From the NCBI GenBank assembly GCA_944472155.2, contig OX235279.1, positions 157,130,199-157,194,198 on the forward strand: a stretch of 64,000 bases of DNA, in the 5' to 3' direction. The stretch comes from Trichobilharzia szidati (taxonomy: Eukaryota; Platyhelminthes; Trematoda; Strigeidida; Schistosomatidae). Shown here piece after piece: positions 12,581-23,770 of the stretch (the stretch's first letter is position 1; each line of letters starts with the position of its first letter). Below the pieces are notes generated by a model. It searched no databases. It had not been told where the DNA came from and saw only the letters and a program-made list of their open reading frames with translations. The position numbers and the translations under genes were made by a program.

Positions 12581-13603
12581 TCAAGAGTTGGGAAATAATG
12601 AATCTATATAACCGAAGTCAAGAAGTTGCATGAGTTGTGCCTTGATATGATTATGAGTTTCGATAAATTTTGCTCCAACATGTTTATCAGTAAATATTAA
12701 TGTATAGCACTGTGAGACTTTATCGAAATCAATGTTCTTCATGACGGAATGATACTCCTCTAACGCAGTGCTCAAGTTCTGTTATGACAACAGGAAGAAA
12801 CAGCTTCATAGCATGCTGCTTAGTTTCTATGTATGTTTGTAGTTCTCACTGTTCTTTCCATTGGTCCTAGATGGGTGTATTAAACCATTCCTGTGGCATG
12901 AATTCCTCCAATGGTTCTCTAAATAGAGCTTCAGTTATCAAGTTCGCTGTCGCCTCATCCTGGTATACCTTAGACTTTAAGACTGTCATTTCATCTCATC
13001 ATGTTGCATAATTGTCTGTATATCTGAGTCGCATAGGGAAGATCACCTCTTTACTGAATTCTATGTGTTATAAGCATCAAGTAATATAGATTTCTTCGGA
13101 TCTTACTAGTTCTGATGAAGAGTTGTAAAAGAGGATGAAATAGCTGTCAAGTGTGCTGGTTTATTTCCAAGATTCTCTAACTGATATTGCCAGTGTGCAG
13201 CGAAACCCGCACTGCAATTTGGCGTTTATAGTTCTCTTCCTTCCTTCTTAATTTTCTTAAGAGTAGTAGAAGAATTTTCCAATTCTCAGGATGAACAGGA
13301 GTTGAGACACACTGTCACTTTGTCTCATCCTCTTGTATGTTTAGCTGTGTTTGTTTGTAATTGTATGTGGTGTAATTTCACTGTAGGGTCTAATCGTCTA
13401 TACTTTGTCAAGCGTTTGAGCTGTGCTAAACTGAGTGAACCTCCCCTGCCAGTTTCACGTATGTATCTGACATTATATTCATTGCAGCTGGTGATATAAA
13501 AATGAGTTATCATAAATATAGAATGTTTTTGAATCATTATCATTCGGCAAATGACATTGTTTGGCTGGGTGAGTGTGCCTGTGCATGAAACAAAAACATC
13601 CAA
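12581..13603 (-). pseudogene. Penelope-like element 3' fragment (right arm)
   Basis: Minus-strand copy of 453-1475. It encodes the same CNEYNVRYI-TGRGGSLSL segment (RETG here against RQTG in the left arm) and the same terminal stretch. The frame stays open slightly longer than in the left arm, through a TKYRRLDPTVKLH segment. Confidence 0.6.
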
Positions 13604-13899
13604 TAAGCAGATTAATTTTCAACTGAGTTGGTTTGTATTAATTTGATTAGTTTCAAATTCGCCCACGGATTAATTTGATGCACACTATTGACTGACTGCA
13701 TGGTGAGGATTGGCTAAATGCCCAGTGACAAGTCATTAGCAGTGAGATCCACCAAGCGGAGGTGGTGTGAAGACAAATGCTCTCCGATGTCATTATCTGG
13801 TAATGACGGAAAAATTCGGAAATTGACAGGAGTTGGAATTCATGGATGGTTGAATTACGTAAGAGTGCCTACATGGTCAGCTGGCATCATCTCTGACAA

Positions 13900-14310
13900 A
13901 AATGTGATATCCACCTATCAATCACAGGACGTTTCTACTGGGTGGCAGTTCGATCCACCTTCCTTTATAGCTGTCAGACATGGTCATTCAAAGTGGAAGA
14001 TATACAACGCCTGGTTAGCTACCTCTGATCATTGTTGTCTGCGTTCTGTCTACCATGTTAGGTGATATAATGGCGTGAGTAATATTGAGGTCAGGCGTGG
14101 AGTGCTGAATGAGGAGTTAAATTCAATCGATGAGGTTGTGAAGTTGCTTCGATTCAGATGGTTAGGATATATGTTACGAATGCCTAGGCCCCGATCGTCT
14201 TCCTTGACAGGAAATGCCGACTGCTGACATAGGAATTGTCTGGAAAATAACCAGTGGCGATCGAACAAACAGTTTTCCTCAATCTATGAAATCCTCGGCA
14301 GTTGTTTGAG
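13900..14310 (+). pseudogene. LINE C-terminal relic
   Basis: Frameshifted translation gives KVEDIQRLV, DHCCLRSVYHVR, VSNIEVRRGVLN, then SIDEVVKLLRFRWLGYMLRM. This follows the order of the conserved C-terminal tail of flatworm LINEs (DHRCLRSIA... VSNAEVRRRVL... LRWLGHVLRMP). A further diverged copy lies at 51845-51970 (-). The frame has several breaks. Confidence 0.65.
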
Positions 14311-14828
14311 CCAGCCAGCCAGGCAACCAGTCAGACAGTTGTAGACTGCCAGGCTTGTTGGAGTCCTCAGGATGGTAAAAACCGATGGCTGGAGATAAAT
14401 GATGATATGGCTCAAAATCAAAACACCGGATCCGTCCTCAAACAGAAGAAACAGCGATATTGTGGTGTTTAGATCACTTCAGTAGTCTGGCTAGGTGGCT
14501 GGTAAGCACCGCTGGTTGATGTTTATCCAAATGCTCATATCTGTCATCGGGTACATCGGTAGTGTATAGCATCATGAAAACTGCTTTCAGTCTTATCTTC
14601 ACAAATAGGCGAAATGCAACGTTTTATTCCCGTAGGGTTTAGTTTTACATTTTATTTCTATCCGTTTCTTAGAAGCATCAATGCGCAAGAGGACTAATAA
14701 CGTGCAGTTTAGCAATAAACCTTTCGTTTTTACCAGAAATCAGTCTGTTATACCAACAGGTTCTATTTTTAGTTGTTTTCGTCTGCTGACGATCTTGATA
14801 CAGGAATATAATTTTGCACTGTGTTAGA

Positions 14829-15032
14829 GTGTAATTCCATTATGGGTAAATTTTGTTTTGATAAAGTCTCACAGTGTTATACAGTAATGTTTTCTGATGA
14901 CGTTTCGAGCACAATTTATTGCTCCTAATAATACCAAGGTCTTCATTATTGTGGTCGAAACGACATCAGTAAACATTATTGTATAGCACTGTGAGACTAT
15001 ATAAAAACAAAATTTACCCATAATGGAATTGC
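14829..15032. repeat. Penelope-type terminal fold-back
   Basis: An inverted repeat with arms of roughly 85 bp: AATTCCATTATGGGTAAATT near 14834 pairs with its complement ending near 15029, and GTCTCACAGTGTTATACAGT pairs with the TATAGCACTGTGAGAC stretch. Only about 30 bp separate the arms. The same terminal sequence occurs at the Penelope fragments near 12700 and 32050, so these are probably two Penelope ends joined head to head. Confidence 0.7.
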
Positions 15033-16985
15033 TGACGATCTTGGTTTTGCAGGTAATAATAGATATATGTTGTGACACGCAAATTCGAAGACACAAAAAG
15101 CAAAATAAATCTTAAACAGCCAGTTGTCTCTCACTCCCCTTGGTAGGCAGCCATGTTTTAACTACAAGCACAGGTACAGATGACAGTACAAAACATAACA
15201 TCTGAATTTTGTTTAAGAGAGACATTAAATCAATGCTTTTTTGTATTTCAGAGATTTGGTATTTTCAGTGGGTAGCTGCGTTCTTTGACTCAATCAGACG
15301 GCCGGCCAAAATGCAGATGCAAGTAACGAGGAACTAGTGAAGGCGATGAACCGACTAACTAACTATTACCAAGCAAATATGAAGAAGCAAATGCAGATTA
15401 ATCTACTGGACACACATTAAGAAGACTGTTGATTGACTTTACACCTGAGGGTGAAGTGATGTGTTCGGAGTTCGTTTGATGGTGACATTATGAAGACTGT
15501 AAGAACGGAGAATACAAAGGGAGGGCATTTGAGTGATTTCATGACTGATCATGAAATGAGCACCATTGAAAATCAGGACTGGAATACTGGACAGCAGTTT
15601 CGTCACTATTTGTAACCCTTCAGACACATGGCCTCATAACCTCGGCAAGTGTTGAACTACCTAGGACCTACAGGTTACAAAGAAAACTGTTTGGATATCC
15701 CGTCACTGGAACGAAATTCAATGACGAGCCAATCAATTCTAACTTCTGTCAGTATGCGATATACAACAATATATACCAGACAGTGTGTGCAAGCCAAAAG
15801 CAAAACTGAGTTGACTGTAGTTCTAGTGGAGATTTCGTGGCCGACGGGCTACACGAAGCCGGATATAACGGCAAATAAATGCCGATGACGCTGACTGGCT
15901 GTCGTCCGATATACGGTGAAGTGTAACAGAAGTTGGAATTCATTGTCTGACCATTAAATTCTGTTCCATTGACTGAGTGGTCTATTTGTAACTTGAAGAA
16001 CTTGGTTTCCATCACTTGTGTAATCGTGGGTGATTACTACTCAAGAGTTTTAAGGGGAACGGAACAGATTTCCGTTACTCTCAGTTGAAGGCTTTCAATA
16101 TTTCTCGAAATATAGCCATAGCGTGATCAATCTTTAGAATATAAATATGAAGAAGAAATATGAGTTTATCAGACCCACTCGAATCACGAGACGTAGTTCA
16201 CCCTCTTTCATTAATTTGTGATACTTTATAGAACAGCGCTTCCCAGTCTTCTGGAGTTTCCGTAGCAGAGGTGTTGCTGTTCTTTACAAGTAATGGTAAC
16301 GAAAACACTTGCCTAACTTACCAACATTTCTCGGTTTCCTATCAGCTACTATACTAGACAAGGCATAGGATTGAGTCAGAGGTTGGAAATCAGACGTGAA
16401 CCTACTGTGAGGTTGTCGGGGATTCCAGCATTAACATATCGAATTTCCAGTTTGCAAATAATTCACCATTTGCAATTCACACAGCTTGGCTGGGTGACAT
16501 TTGAAAACCGAAATTCTCCACATGACAAACAATGTTTGATCTGTCCTGGCTATCAAGATAGCAAGCACACATGTCTGTGTACTGGTAATTGACTTATATG
16601 AATGAATAGCATATAGAATTACAACATTGGAATAATTCTACGACAAACCATTATCATTACCAGGTGACAATATAATTTAGACAAAATGAAGGTGACTACT
16701 TTATAATAAATCAGTAGTATAAATGCTTTTACAAAATAAAGCTCCAGCAGTTAGATTTCCGTCTACATAGAAAATCAACTACTTAGCAACTGAAATTATT
16801 CCGGAATCTCTACAAATCTTACAGTCTGGATGTCAGTAGTTAGCTCATTGTTGGATAATGGATTATTCTCCTGAGGCTTTTCTGAGAAGTCGTACACAGT
16901 GGGGTCGACCGTGTCACATAGATAAAGAAAATGCTTATCGAAGGCATCGGTAATCAAAGAGCTAGAGCAACGGTGGAAAAAGTTA
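15033..16985. other. Non-coding stretch with one SINE remnant
   Basis: No host exon, LINE frame or RNA gene can be supported, apart from the hammerhead-bearing SINE remnant at 15440-15660 (-). Short frames here (15649, 16371) lack any recognisable motif. Confidence 0.4.
15440..15660 (-). repeat. SINE remnant with degenerate hammerhead core
   Basis: On the minus strand, 15628-15584 reads CTGAAGG, then a GTTAC/GTGAC stem closed by an AAATA loop, then GACGAAAC, then CTGTCCAGTATTCC. This is the order of a type I hammerhead (core, stem II, GAAA, cleavage triplet GTC). The core has G in place of the final A of CTGANGA, so self-cleavage is unlikely. The tRNA-like head is not recognisable. Confidence 0.5.
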
Positions 16986-16989
16986 GAAA

Positions 16990-17110
16990 CCACGTGTCTG
17001 TGAACTCCACTTTGGTGGGCTGGACAGTTAATGAGCGCGGCCTCGCAACCTGAGGGTGCTGGGTTTGATCGGTGGTGGCGTTGTGAGTGTGCACTGTGAG
17101 GAGTGCCAAA
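16990..17110 (+). repeat. tRNA-headed SINE, 5' part
   Basis: TGGTGGGCTGGACAGTTAAT resembles a Pol III A box, and GGGTTTGATC about 45 bp on resembles a B box. These are followed by GTGCACTGTGAGGAGTGCC, the start of a hammerhead (stem I then TGAGGA) with one base lost from the core. The second half of the ribozyme (GAAA and cleavage site) is missing, so the copy is truncated at its 3' end. Confidence 0.5.
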
Positions 17111-17289
17111 ATGCATTCATATTACACACAGATGGTATCACCAGTGAGATAGATGATTGCAAAAGGAATTTACACATTCGAGTTTATTCACACATACATT
17201 CCAGTGTATTAACTTTAGTTTAGTGAAAACAATAGATTGGTCCGAATAAGCTCAATGCTACTGGCAGGATCGTTGCATATTTTCATACT

Positions 17290-17542
17290 TACATAAATAC
17301 TGTGACGGCCTGCTTGAATATAGGGCTACCAAATATTCCACCCGACAACATTTTTGCGAAATTGCTTTGGTTTGCTCTTTTAATTTTGTTTTAATTTATC
17401 AATAATATGTCTCAATCGTATTGTATATAATCGCGCATTTTTAAAATCATTACAACCTACTGCGTTGTGACATCCACAAGAATTGAGAAAAAAGCATCAC
17501 TGTGGATGGCAGCGTGCTCTGAAACGTACATAAATTAATCAG
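17290..17542 (+). other. Probable 5' leader of the LINE at 17543
   Basis: AT-rich sequence directly upstream of the endonuclease frame, with no ORF1-like frame. If this is the element's own leader, ORF1 is missing or the copy is 5' truncated. The exact left boundary of the element is not visible. Confidence 0.3.
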
Positions 17543-20181
17543 ATGACTGTTCCTGAACTTGTTAGCACTAATTGCAGATCACTGTCCAACAAAATGGATT
17601 ATCTTCAATCCCTAGTGTATTCTAATGTTTATCGAAATGCTGGCGTTTTGGCAATACGAGAGACTTGGCTGCCACAGCATTATGATGATAATCTAGTTTC
17701 ATTAAATGGATATGAGGTTTTTCGCCAAGATAGAAAAAGTTCTAAGAAAAAATGTGGAGGAGGGGTAGCCACTTTTATAAACACAAGTTGGTCTACATCA
17801 AATCACGTTTGCTTCAATTATTCTAATGACAATATAGACTGCATAACCGTCAGGTGTCGCCCAAAACACTTAAGTAAATATTCTTACACATACATAACAA
17901 ATATTTACATAACACCCAATTGTAGCCTTTCAAATATAGTTACGTTTGCAGATGAATTTACTGAATTCGCTGCTCCTGCATTCGGGAACTCGTTGTCTAT
18001 AGTCTGTGGTGATTTCAATTCATGTGATCACAGCTTTCTTACTTCACTTGGTCATGAGAATCTAGTCAAGTTTAATACACGTCTGGACAAATCACTAGAC
18101 CTGGTTTTCATAAACGACCGTGATGTATATGAAACCCGAAGGAGGGCACCTTTGCTAAACTGTGACCACTGCATTATTCGTATTTTACCGAAAGTGTACG
18201 ACAAGTTACAACAAAAATTGTTTAGTCATTTAACAAAGAAGATAATGAACGTTCATATTCCCATGACAACATTCTGGCACTAAGAAGCATGTTGTATGTT
18301 ACCAACTGGGAACTATTTACTGACGATAAGTTGGATGCTACTGTCTCTAATATAACCGATTATCTGAAGTTTCGTTTGGATATTTGCTGTCCATATGAAA
18401 ACTGTTTTCGAGATTTGACAGAATCTCTTCTTAGAAGACAAAAAGAGAAGTTGTATAAGAATTGTGATAAGACTGGTGTCCGTAAAATAAACACCCTTAT
18501 AAAAATTGAAATCGAAAGATTGAACAGACTATATAATGAAATATTTTTAACATGTAAAAATCCTTCAAACATTTGGAAACTTTTCAATAAACTTACAAGT
18601 AAAAAACAAATGTCTGTTGATGCTTTTTCTGATGTTAATGCTTTAAACAAATCATTTATCATGAAACAAATTAATATGATTGTACCTGATTTACCTAGTC
18701 AAGATAATGGTCATTTTCCGGGTTTTAAAGAAAAGGATGTACTATTATGTTTGAAATCTTTAAATCCAACACACAGCCTTGGTCCAGATGGTGTACCAGG
18801 CATTCTTCTTTAAAAGTGTGAAGACTTCTTGTGTCATCCTCTCACTCAAATCTTTAATACATCATTCAACAAGGAAACGGTACCTGCTGACTGGAAAGAA
18901 ATCAAGGTTGTACCTGTACAGAAATCATCTTCTGGAGCAGGGATAAAGTTTAGACCGGTCGCTATAACATCTCCTTTTTTGAAAACTATGGAGAAACTTC
19001 TTTTGAATATTCTTAAACCTTGTTTAAAAGCTTCTAGTGACCCTAAGCAGTTTGCTTATAAGTGTGGAAGAAGTACATTAGATGCAGCCATTGTACTACA
19101 CCACAATACTGTTTCCTGCCTTGATAAGGGTGCTAAGTTCGTTCGAACAGCTTTTTTAGACTATACTGCAGCTTTCGACTCTGTTCCTAGGACACTTTTA
19201 TTAGGAAAGATGATTTCAGCACAAACAGAGTCCTGGGCAACTGGATGGCTGTCTTCTTATTTTAAGGATAGGAAGCAGCATACTGTTTTGGCTGGAAAGC
19301 GCTCCACTTCTCAGCCAGCTGAATGTGGTGTGCCTCAAGGTGCAGTACTTTCTCCATTTCTTTTCTCTTTCTTTTTGCATGACCTTCCGAACTCACCCAA
19401 AGTTAACTTCATTAGGTATGCTGATGATCTGACCGTCTCTGTCCCTGTAGTTTCCACATCGGATTGTTCCCATATGAATGGCTTCTTAGCTGAAGTTAAG
19501 GATTGGTCTGGCTCAAATGGTCTTAAACTAAATCCAACTGAATGTAATACTGTTGATTTCAGCTTGAGAAGTCAAAAAGACATGCATGGATTGGTCCAAT
19601 CTCATGATTGTTGTAATATTGATGGTACCATGATAGAGAGTAAGTCAAGTGTTCCTTATCTTGGCATTAGTTGCTCTTCAAACCTTTGCTGGTCGTCTCA
19701 TATTCTTATAGTTTCTAAGAAAGTTTTCCGTCTGACTTATTACATAAAGAAGTTGAGGCACTCAGGTATAACCCTATCTCTTCTCATACAATTTATTAAT
19801 TCATGTGTTTTGCCCATCATTCCTAATTGTTCTCCATTATTCTTCCCTGGGCTACTCAAGAAAGACCATATAATACTACGAAGAACATTGAGGGCTGTAA
19901 GTAGGGTCAGTGCTATCCCTTTGACTCAACTAACCGACACTGTTGTCAATAGGTACATGAATTCTTGTAAACACTTAGCTAAAGTTATTTTGTCTGATAG
20001 TGAACATCCTCTTTATTCACATTTGTTTCCTTGTATCTCTTCGGGTAAGACCAGAAGAAATTTCATAAACATTTATGCTCGTACTACGAAATATAAAAAT
20101 TCGACCATACCATATTTGGCACGAGTATTGTGTGAAGAGACGAATATCAGAAAAGAACTTTTGCAACTTTTAAATCATTAA
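17543..20181 (+). pseudogene. CR1/Jockey-type LINE ORF2 (endonuclease-RT), lightly damaged
   Basis: One polyprotein in three open pieces. 17543-18283 is an AP-like endonuclease: STNCRSLSNK, the ETWL box with catalytic Glu, CGGGVATFI, CGDFN, and a C-terminal NCDHC box in place of SDH. 18289-18813 is the linker and start of the RT, ending LGPDGVPG. 18829-20181 is the RT proper: FRPVAITSPFLKTMEK, FLDYTAAFDSVPR, GVPQGAVLSP, RYADDLTVSV at 19410-19437, then the HPLYSHLFP tail. The first two pieces are joined by a frameshift in about 18225-18285. The last two share a frame and are separated by a single TAA at 18811-18813. All RT catalytic residues are present. The copy is dead but young-looking. Confidence 0.9.
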
Positions 20182-20452
20182 CTAAACTATAAAATGTAAT
20201 GATGCATATTATTGCATGTGGTATTTGTTATATTATTTATTTATTATTGACTATGACCTAGCAATGGTGTGATTTTGTTGGGGTTTTTATTTTTTCCTAT
20301 TAACTATCAATATTTTAACATTTTATACATTTATATAATTATAAACAGAGCTCAACCATTGCAATATGTAAAAGAAACGCTGAAAATTCCATGCTGTAAA
20401 TTGTTATTGTTGTGGAATAAAGTGATTATTATTATATTATTATTATCAACTT
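20182..20452 (+). other. LINE 3' UTR and ATT-rich tail
   Basis: AT-rich sequence follows the LINE stop and ends in AATAAAGTGATTATTATTAT with further ATT units to about 20449. Simple-repeat 3' ends of this kind are usual for LINEs of this group. No target-site duplication was found. Confidence 0.6.
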
Positions 20453-21194
20453 GGTACTGCCATATATGGCAATCAACAATGCAAGCATAGATGCATCACG
20501 CCATATGCTGCTAATTGGTTGAATAGAGGAGTTGAATGCCACTCATATCAAGCAGCAGTAGTGTTTGCTAGATAGGGTGTGGAAATGATCATTACATCAA
20601 ACGCCTGTTTGTTCATCTGGAGCCCGCCAAGTAATTATCCAGCCAGAATTTCGATGGCTTGAACAGATCCAGCTTTCCGAGTTTCCTCAATCACAGGTTA
20701 CGCCACACTGTCGCGGTAGGCTCCAAACGAGTGAAACGACCGTCCGATATTTATATCACTTCGATAATCTGGCTTGATGGCAAGCACCACTCGTCGGTTT
20801 CATTGGTATTAAACTACTTACACCAGTGAGTGAGTAGTATTATTATCATGATATCTTCTTATTTCCATGGTTTCTCGATAGTTTCACACAGTCTAAAATA
20901 AGTAGGAGGTACAATTTTGTTTGCATCGCTATGCAGTGCTTTAGAGATGAAAGTCTGCATAGATCCATTCACTGACAGTTCATGTGGAATGAACGATCAC
21001 ACAAATCCCGATGATTTCTACGCAATCGGCTAGAAATGACTATTCCTAAGGATTGCGTTTTACAGAGAGATGAGAATGCATTCTATCGAGAAATCAGAAC
21101 CAGAATTGCAGTCATGAGAAGACCTTGATAATAAAGGTCACATGAAGGAATTCCTTATTGAGTGGGTGGGAGGTTTGAAAATGTGACTACGAAA
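20453..21194. other. Unassigned spacer before duplication copy 2
   Basis: No supported gene. The stretch around 20640-20790 looks like a decayed SINE (CTTGATGGCAAGCACC, ACGACCGTCC), but I cannot trace a complete head or ribozyme core. Confidence 0.35.
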
Positions 21195-21942
21195 AACATT
21201 ACGGAGAACTAGTAGTCTAACTCCATACAAATTGACTTTAACGGTAAGACAATTCAAAGAATAGTCAACAGAAGATTGTGTACTTCACTAACCATTACTT
21301 ATCCTCCAACCAAATAAGTTCCCGTTTGTCGAACATTATGACCTCTGGAGCACTCAAACATTGAAATGCATCTCTTACAAGTTAAACAAGACCGTGTTTA
21401 CATATATTTGGAAGCATTTGTGATAGCATTCACATTAAGAGAATAGAAAGAAGGGCAGTTCATCTATCCTTTGAAGACATGTCAAAGGAACCCATCTTTT
21501 CAAGAAAACACGGTTTTAACACTGCTATTATCAGGAATCTCGTAGACGTAGATGATGAAGCAGAGATGCTGACGCACTGCGAGAAATTGAGCAGACAGTG
21601 AGTTTCAGCTCTTTTCTAGTTTGTCAAAAACAGCTGCTATTGAACGTTATTAAATGAAATTTATGTGTATGCAGAAAGAAGTAGTCAACAGTCTTGATTC
21701 CCCTTGCTATCTCAGTTTCATATTCCTTGACAGCCGCTGTTTATTGGATCGCATGATCTTTTGCTTCAACCACGTTTCTTTTATCATTCATATTATTATT
21801 CCTCCGCTTTGCTTCAGTAGTATGTCACCGTATCTTCCTGGTCTTTCCAGGCCCCTTTGCTGGGCTTCACAATTGTCCATGTGTATTCAATTAATTCCCT
21901 TCAAACAGGCCAGTCCTTATCACTCTCAGACCCTTCACCGAC

Positions 21943-23770
21943 AAACTGGCTACTGAAGCTGAGAAGGCAGCAGGCAAAAGGGACCTGAGGACACTATATC
22001 AGATAACCAAGTCTCTATCCTGGAAGAGATCAACACAAGTGAAACCTAAAAAGACAGCCAAGGGAACCCAATTACCAAAGAAGAAAGACAGATTAAACAA
22101 TGGGCGGACCACTTCAAAGGACTTTTGAACCGACCACCACCTGCAACTCGTCCAGTAATACCAACAACAGCACGTACAAAACTGCAAGTTGACACCAACC
22201 CTCCAACGAAAACTGAAGCCATGAATGCAATCAAGCTTCTGAAAGCCGGAAAAGCAGCTGGACCAGATGGAATACCCCAGAAGCACTGAAAGCGGACCCA
22301 GAAACGACAGCAGATATGCTGACTCCATCATTGCAAAAGGTCTGGAAGGAGGGAAAGGTGCCTACTGACTGGAGAAATGGTTACCTCGTGAAACTACCAA
22401 AGAAGGGCGACCTAGGACTCTGCAAGAACTGGCGAGGAATCATGCTCCTGTCGACGCCAAGTAAAATCCTGAGTCGCATTATCCTGGAGAGAATCAAGGA
22501 CGCACTGGATACAGAACTCCGACCAGAACAAGCTGGATTCAGGAAAGGCAAATCATGTTCTGACCAAATTGCAACTCTACGCATTATCATCGAACAAAGC
22601 ATGGAATGGCAATCAAACCTCTACCTCAACATTATGAAATAATTGAGAAGGCCTTCGACAGCGTTGACCGCGAAGTAATTTGGAAACTACTCGAGTACTA
22701 CGGCGTACCCCAAATATTCATCAACCTCATTCAAAAGCTGTACGACAACGGCACATGTCAAGTGATCCACAACGGAAAACTCAGGAAGGCATTCGGAGTA
22801 AACACAGGAGTCAGACAAGGGTGCTTATTAGCACCAATGATATTCCTAATTGTGGTGGACTGGATTATGCGTCAGACAGTGGAAAACGAGAAGACAGGGA
22901 TATCCTGGACCGACGTGAAGAACCTAGAAGACCTGGATTTCGCGCGTGGATGATTTATGTTTGATGTCACACAAAATCGAAGACTTACAAGCGAAAACCA
23001 ACAAACTGGTCGAAGAATCAGCAAAGCCAGGACTCCAGGTGAACATAGACAAGACGGAGGTTGTGAAAATAACCAGCCAACCAACAACAATAACAGCAGC
23101 AGCAACATCCAGTGCCAATCACCATCAACGGGAGGGATTTGAAAGAAGTTACTTCTTTCACTTATCTAGGGAGCATTGTCTCAACCACAGGGGGAACGGA
23201 CGGGGATGTCAAATCGAGAACGGGGAAGGCGAGAAACACATTCATCAACCTGAAACCAATCTTGAAATCTTCGTCACTCAGCGTCAACAACAGAATTCGG
23301 ATTTTCAATACAAACGTCAAGTCAGTCAGTTCATCTATATGGATCAGAAACTTGGCGGGTCACAAAGAATATTTCCAACAGTCTGTTGCAGACCTTTATC
23401 AACAGCTGTCTACGCTGGCTCTATACTGAAGATCAGATGGCCGGAAAGAATCACAAACAAGAAACTATGGGAACAAACAAAACAAGAACCAATCGCTCAA
23501 CAAATATGCAGAAGAAAGTGGAGATGGATTGGACACTCGCTGAGGAGGCCGTTGGGTGACATCGCGCATCAGGCCCTCGAATGGAACCCGAAAGGGAAGC
23601 GGCGAGTGGGACGTTCAAGGGTGACATGGAGGAGATCGTGTGAAGAGGAGATGAAACAGTATGGATCAACATGGATGCAAGTGAAAAGTACAGCAGAAGA
23701 CAGAAGCAAGTGGAGGCGTGCAGTTGAAGACCTATGTTCCACTAGGAACCCTAGGGAACAATAATAATAA
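21943..23770 (+). mobile_element. RTE-clade (SR2-like) retrotransposon, 5' truncated
   Basis: Spans the end of the endonuclease-RT linker to the 3' tail. In successive frames: LKAGKAAGPDG, TDWRNGYLVKLPKKGDLGLC, LRPEQAGFRKGKSCSDQ, EKAFDSVDREVIWKLLEYYG, GVRQGCLLAPMIFL, NLEDLDFA, then DDLCLMSHK, YLGSIVST, and a C-terminal AVEDLCSTRNPREQ with a TAA-rich tail. Several frameshifts occur; one falls within the (F/Y)ADD catalytic box near 22940, where GCGCGTGG replaces the expected codons. It replaces 263 bp of the host sequence seen in duplication copy 1 and has no visible target-site duplication. Confidence 0.92.

Larger units (their letters stand above)
11592..14057. repeat. Right arm of the 2.46-kb inverted repeat
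   Basis: Reverse complement of 1-2460. At its outer end the match to the window's first bases (GTTGTCTGCGTTCTGTCT) is still good at about 14052, so the true outer boundary cannot be placed. No intact gene lies in the arm. Confidence 0.9.

Noticed and set aside
17543..18283. Treating the 246-codon endonuclease frame as a host gene
   Set aside because: The same protein continues in frame-shifted RT pieces downstream, so it is one LINE.
18360..18662. 100-codon minus-strand frame
   Set aside because: Shadow of the LINE ORF2 on the other strand.
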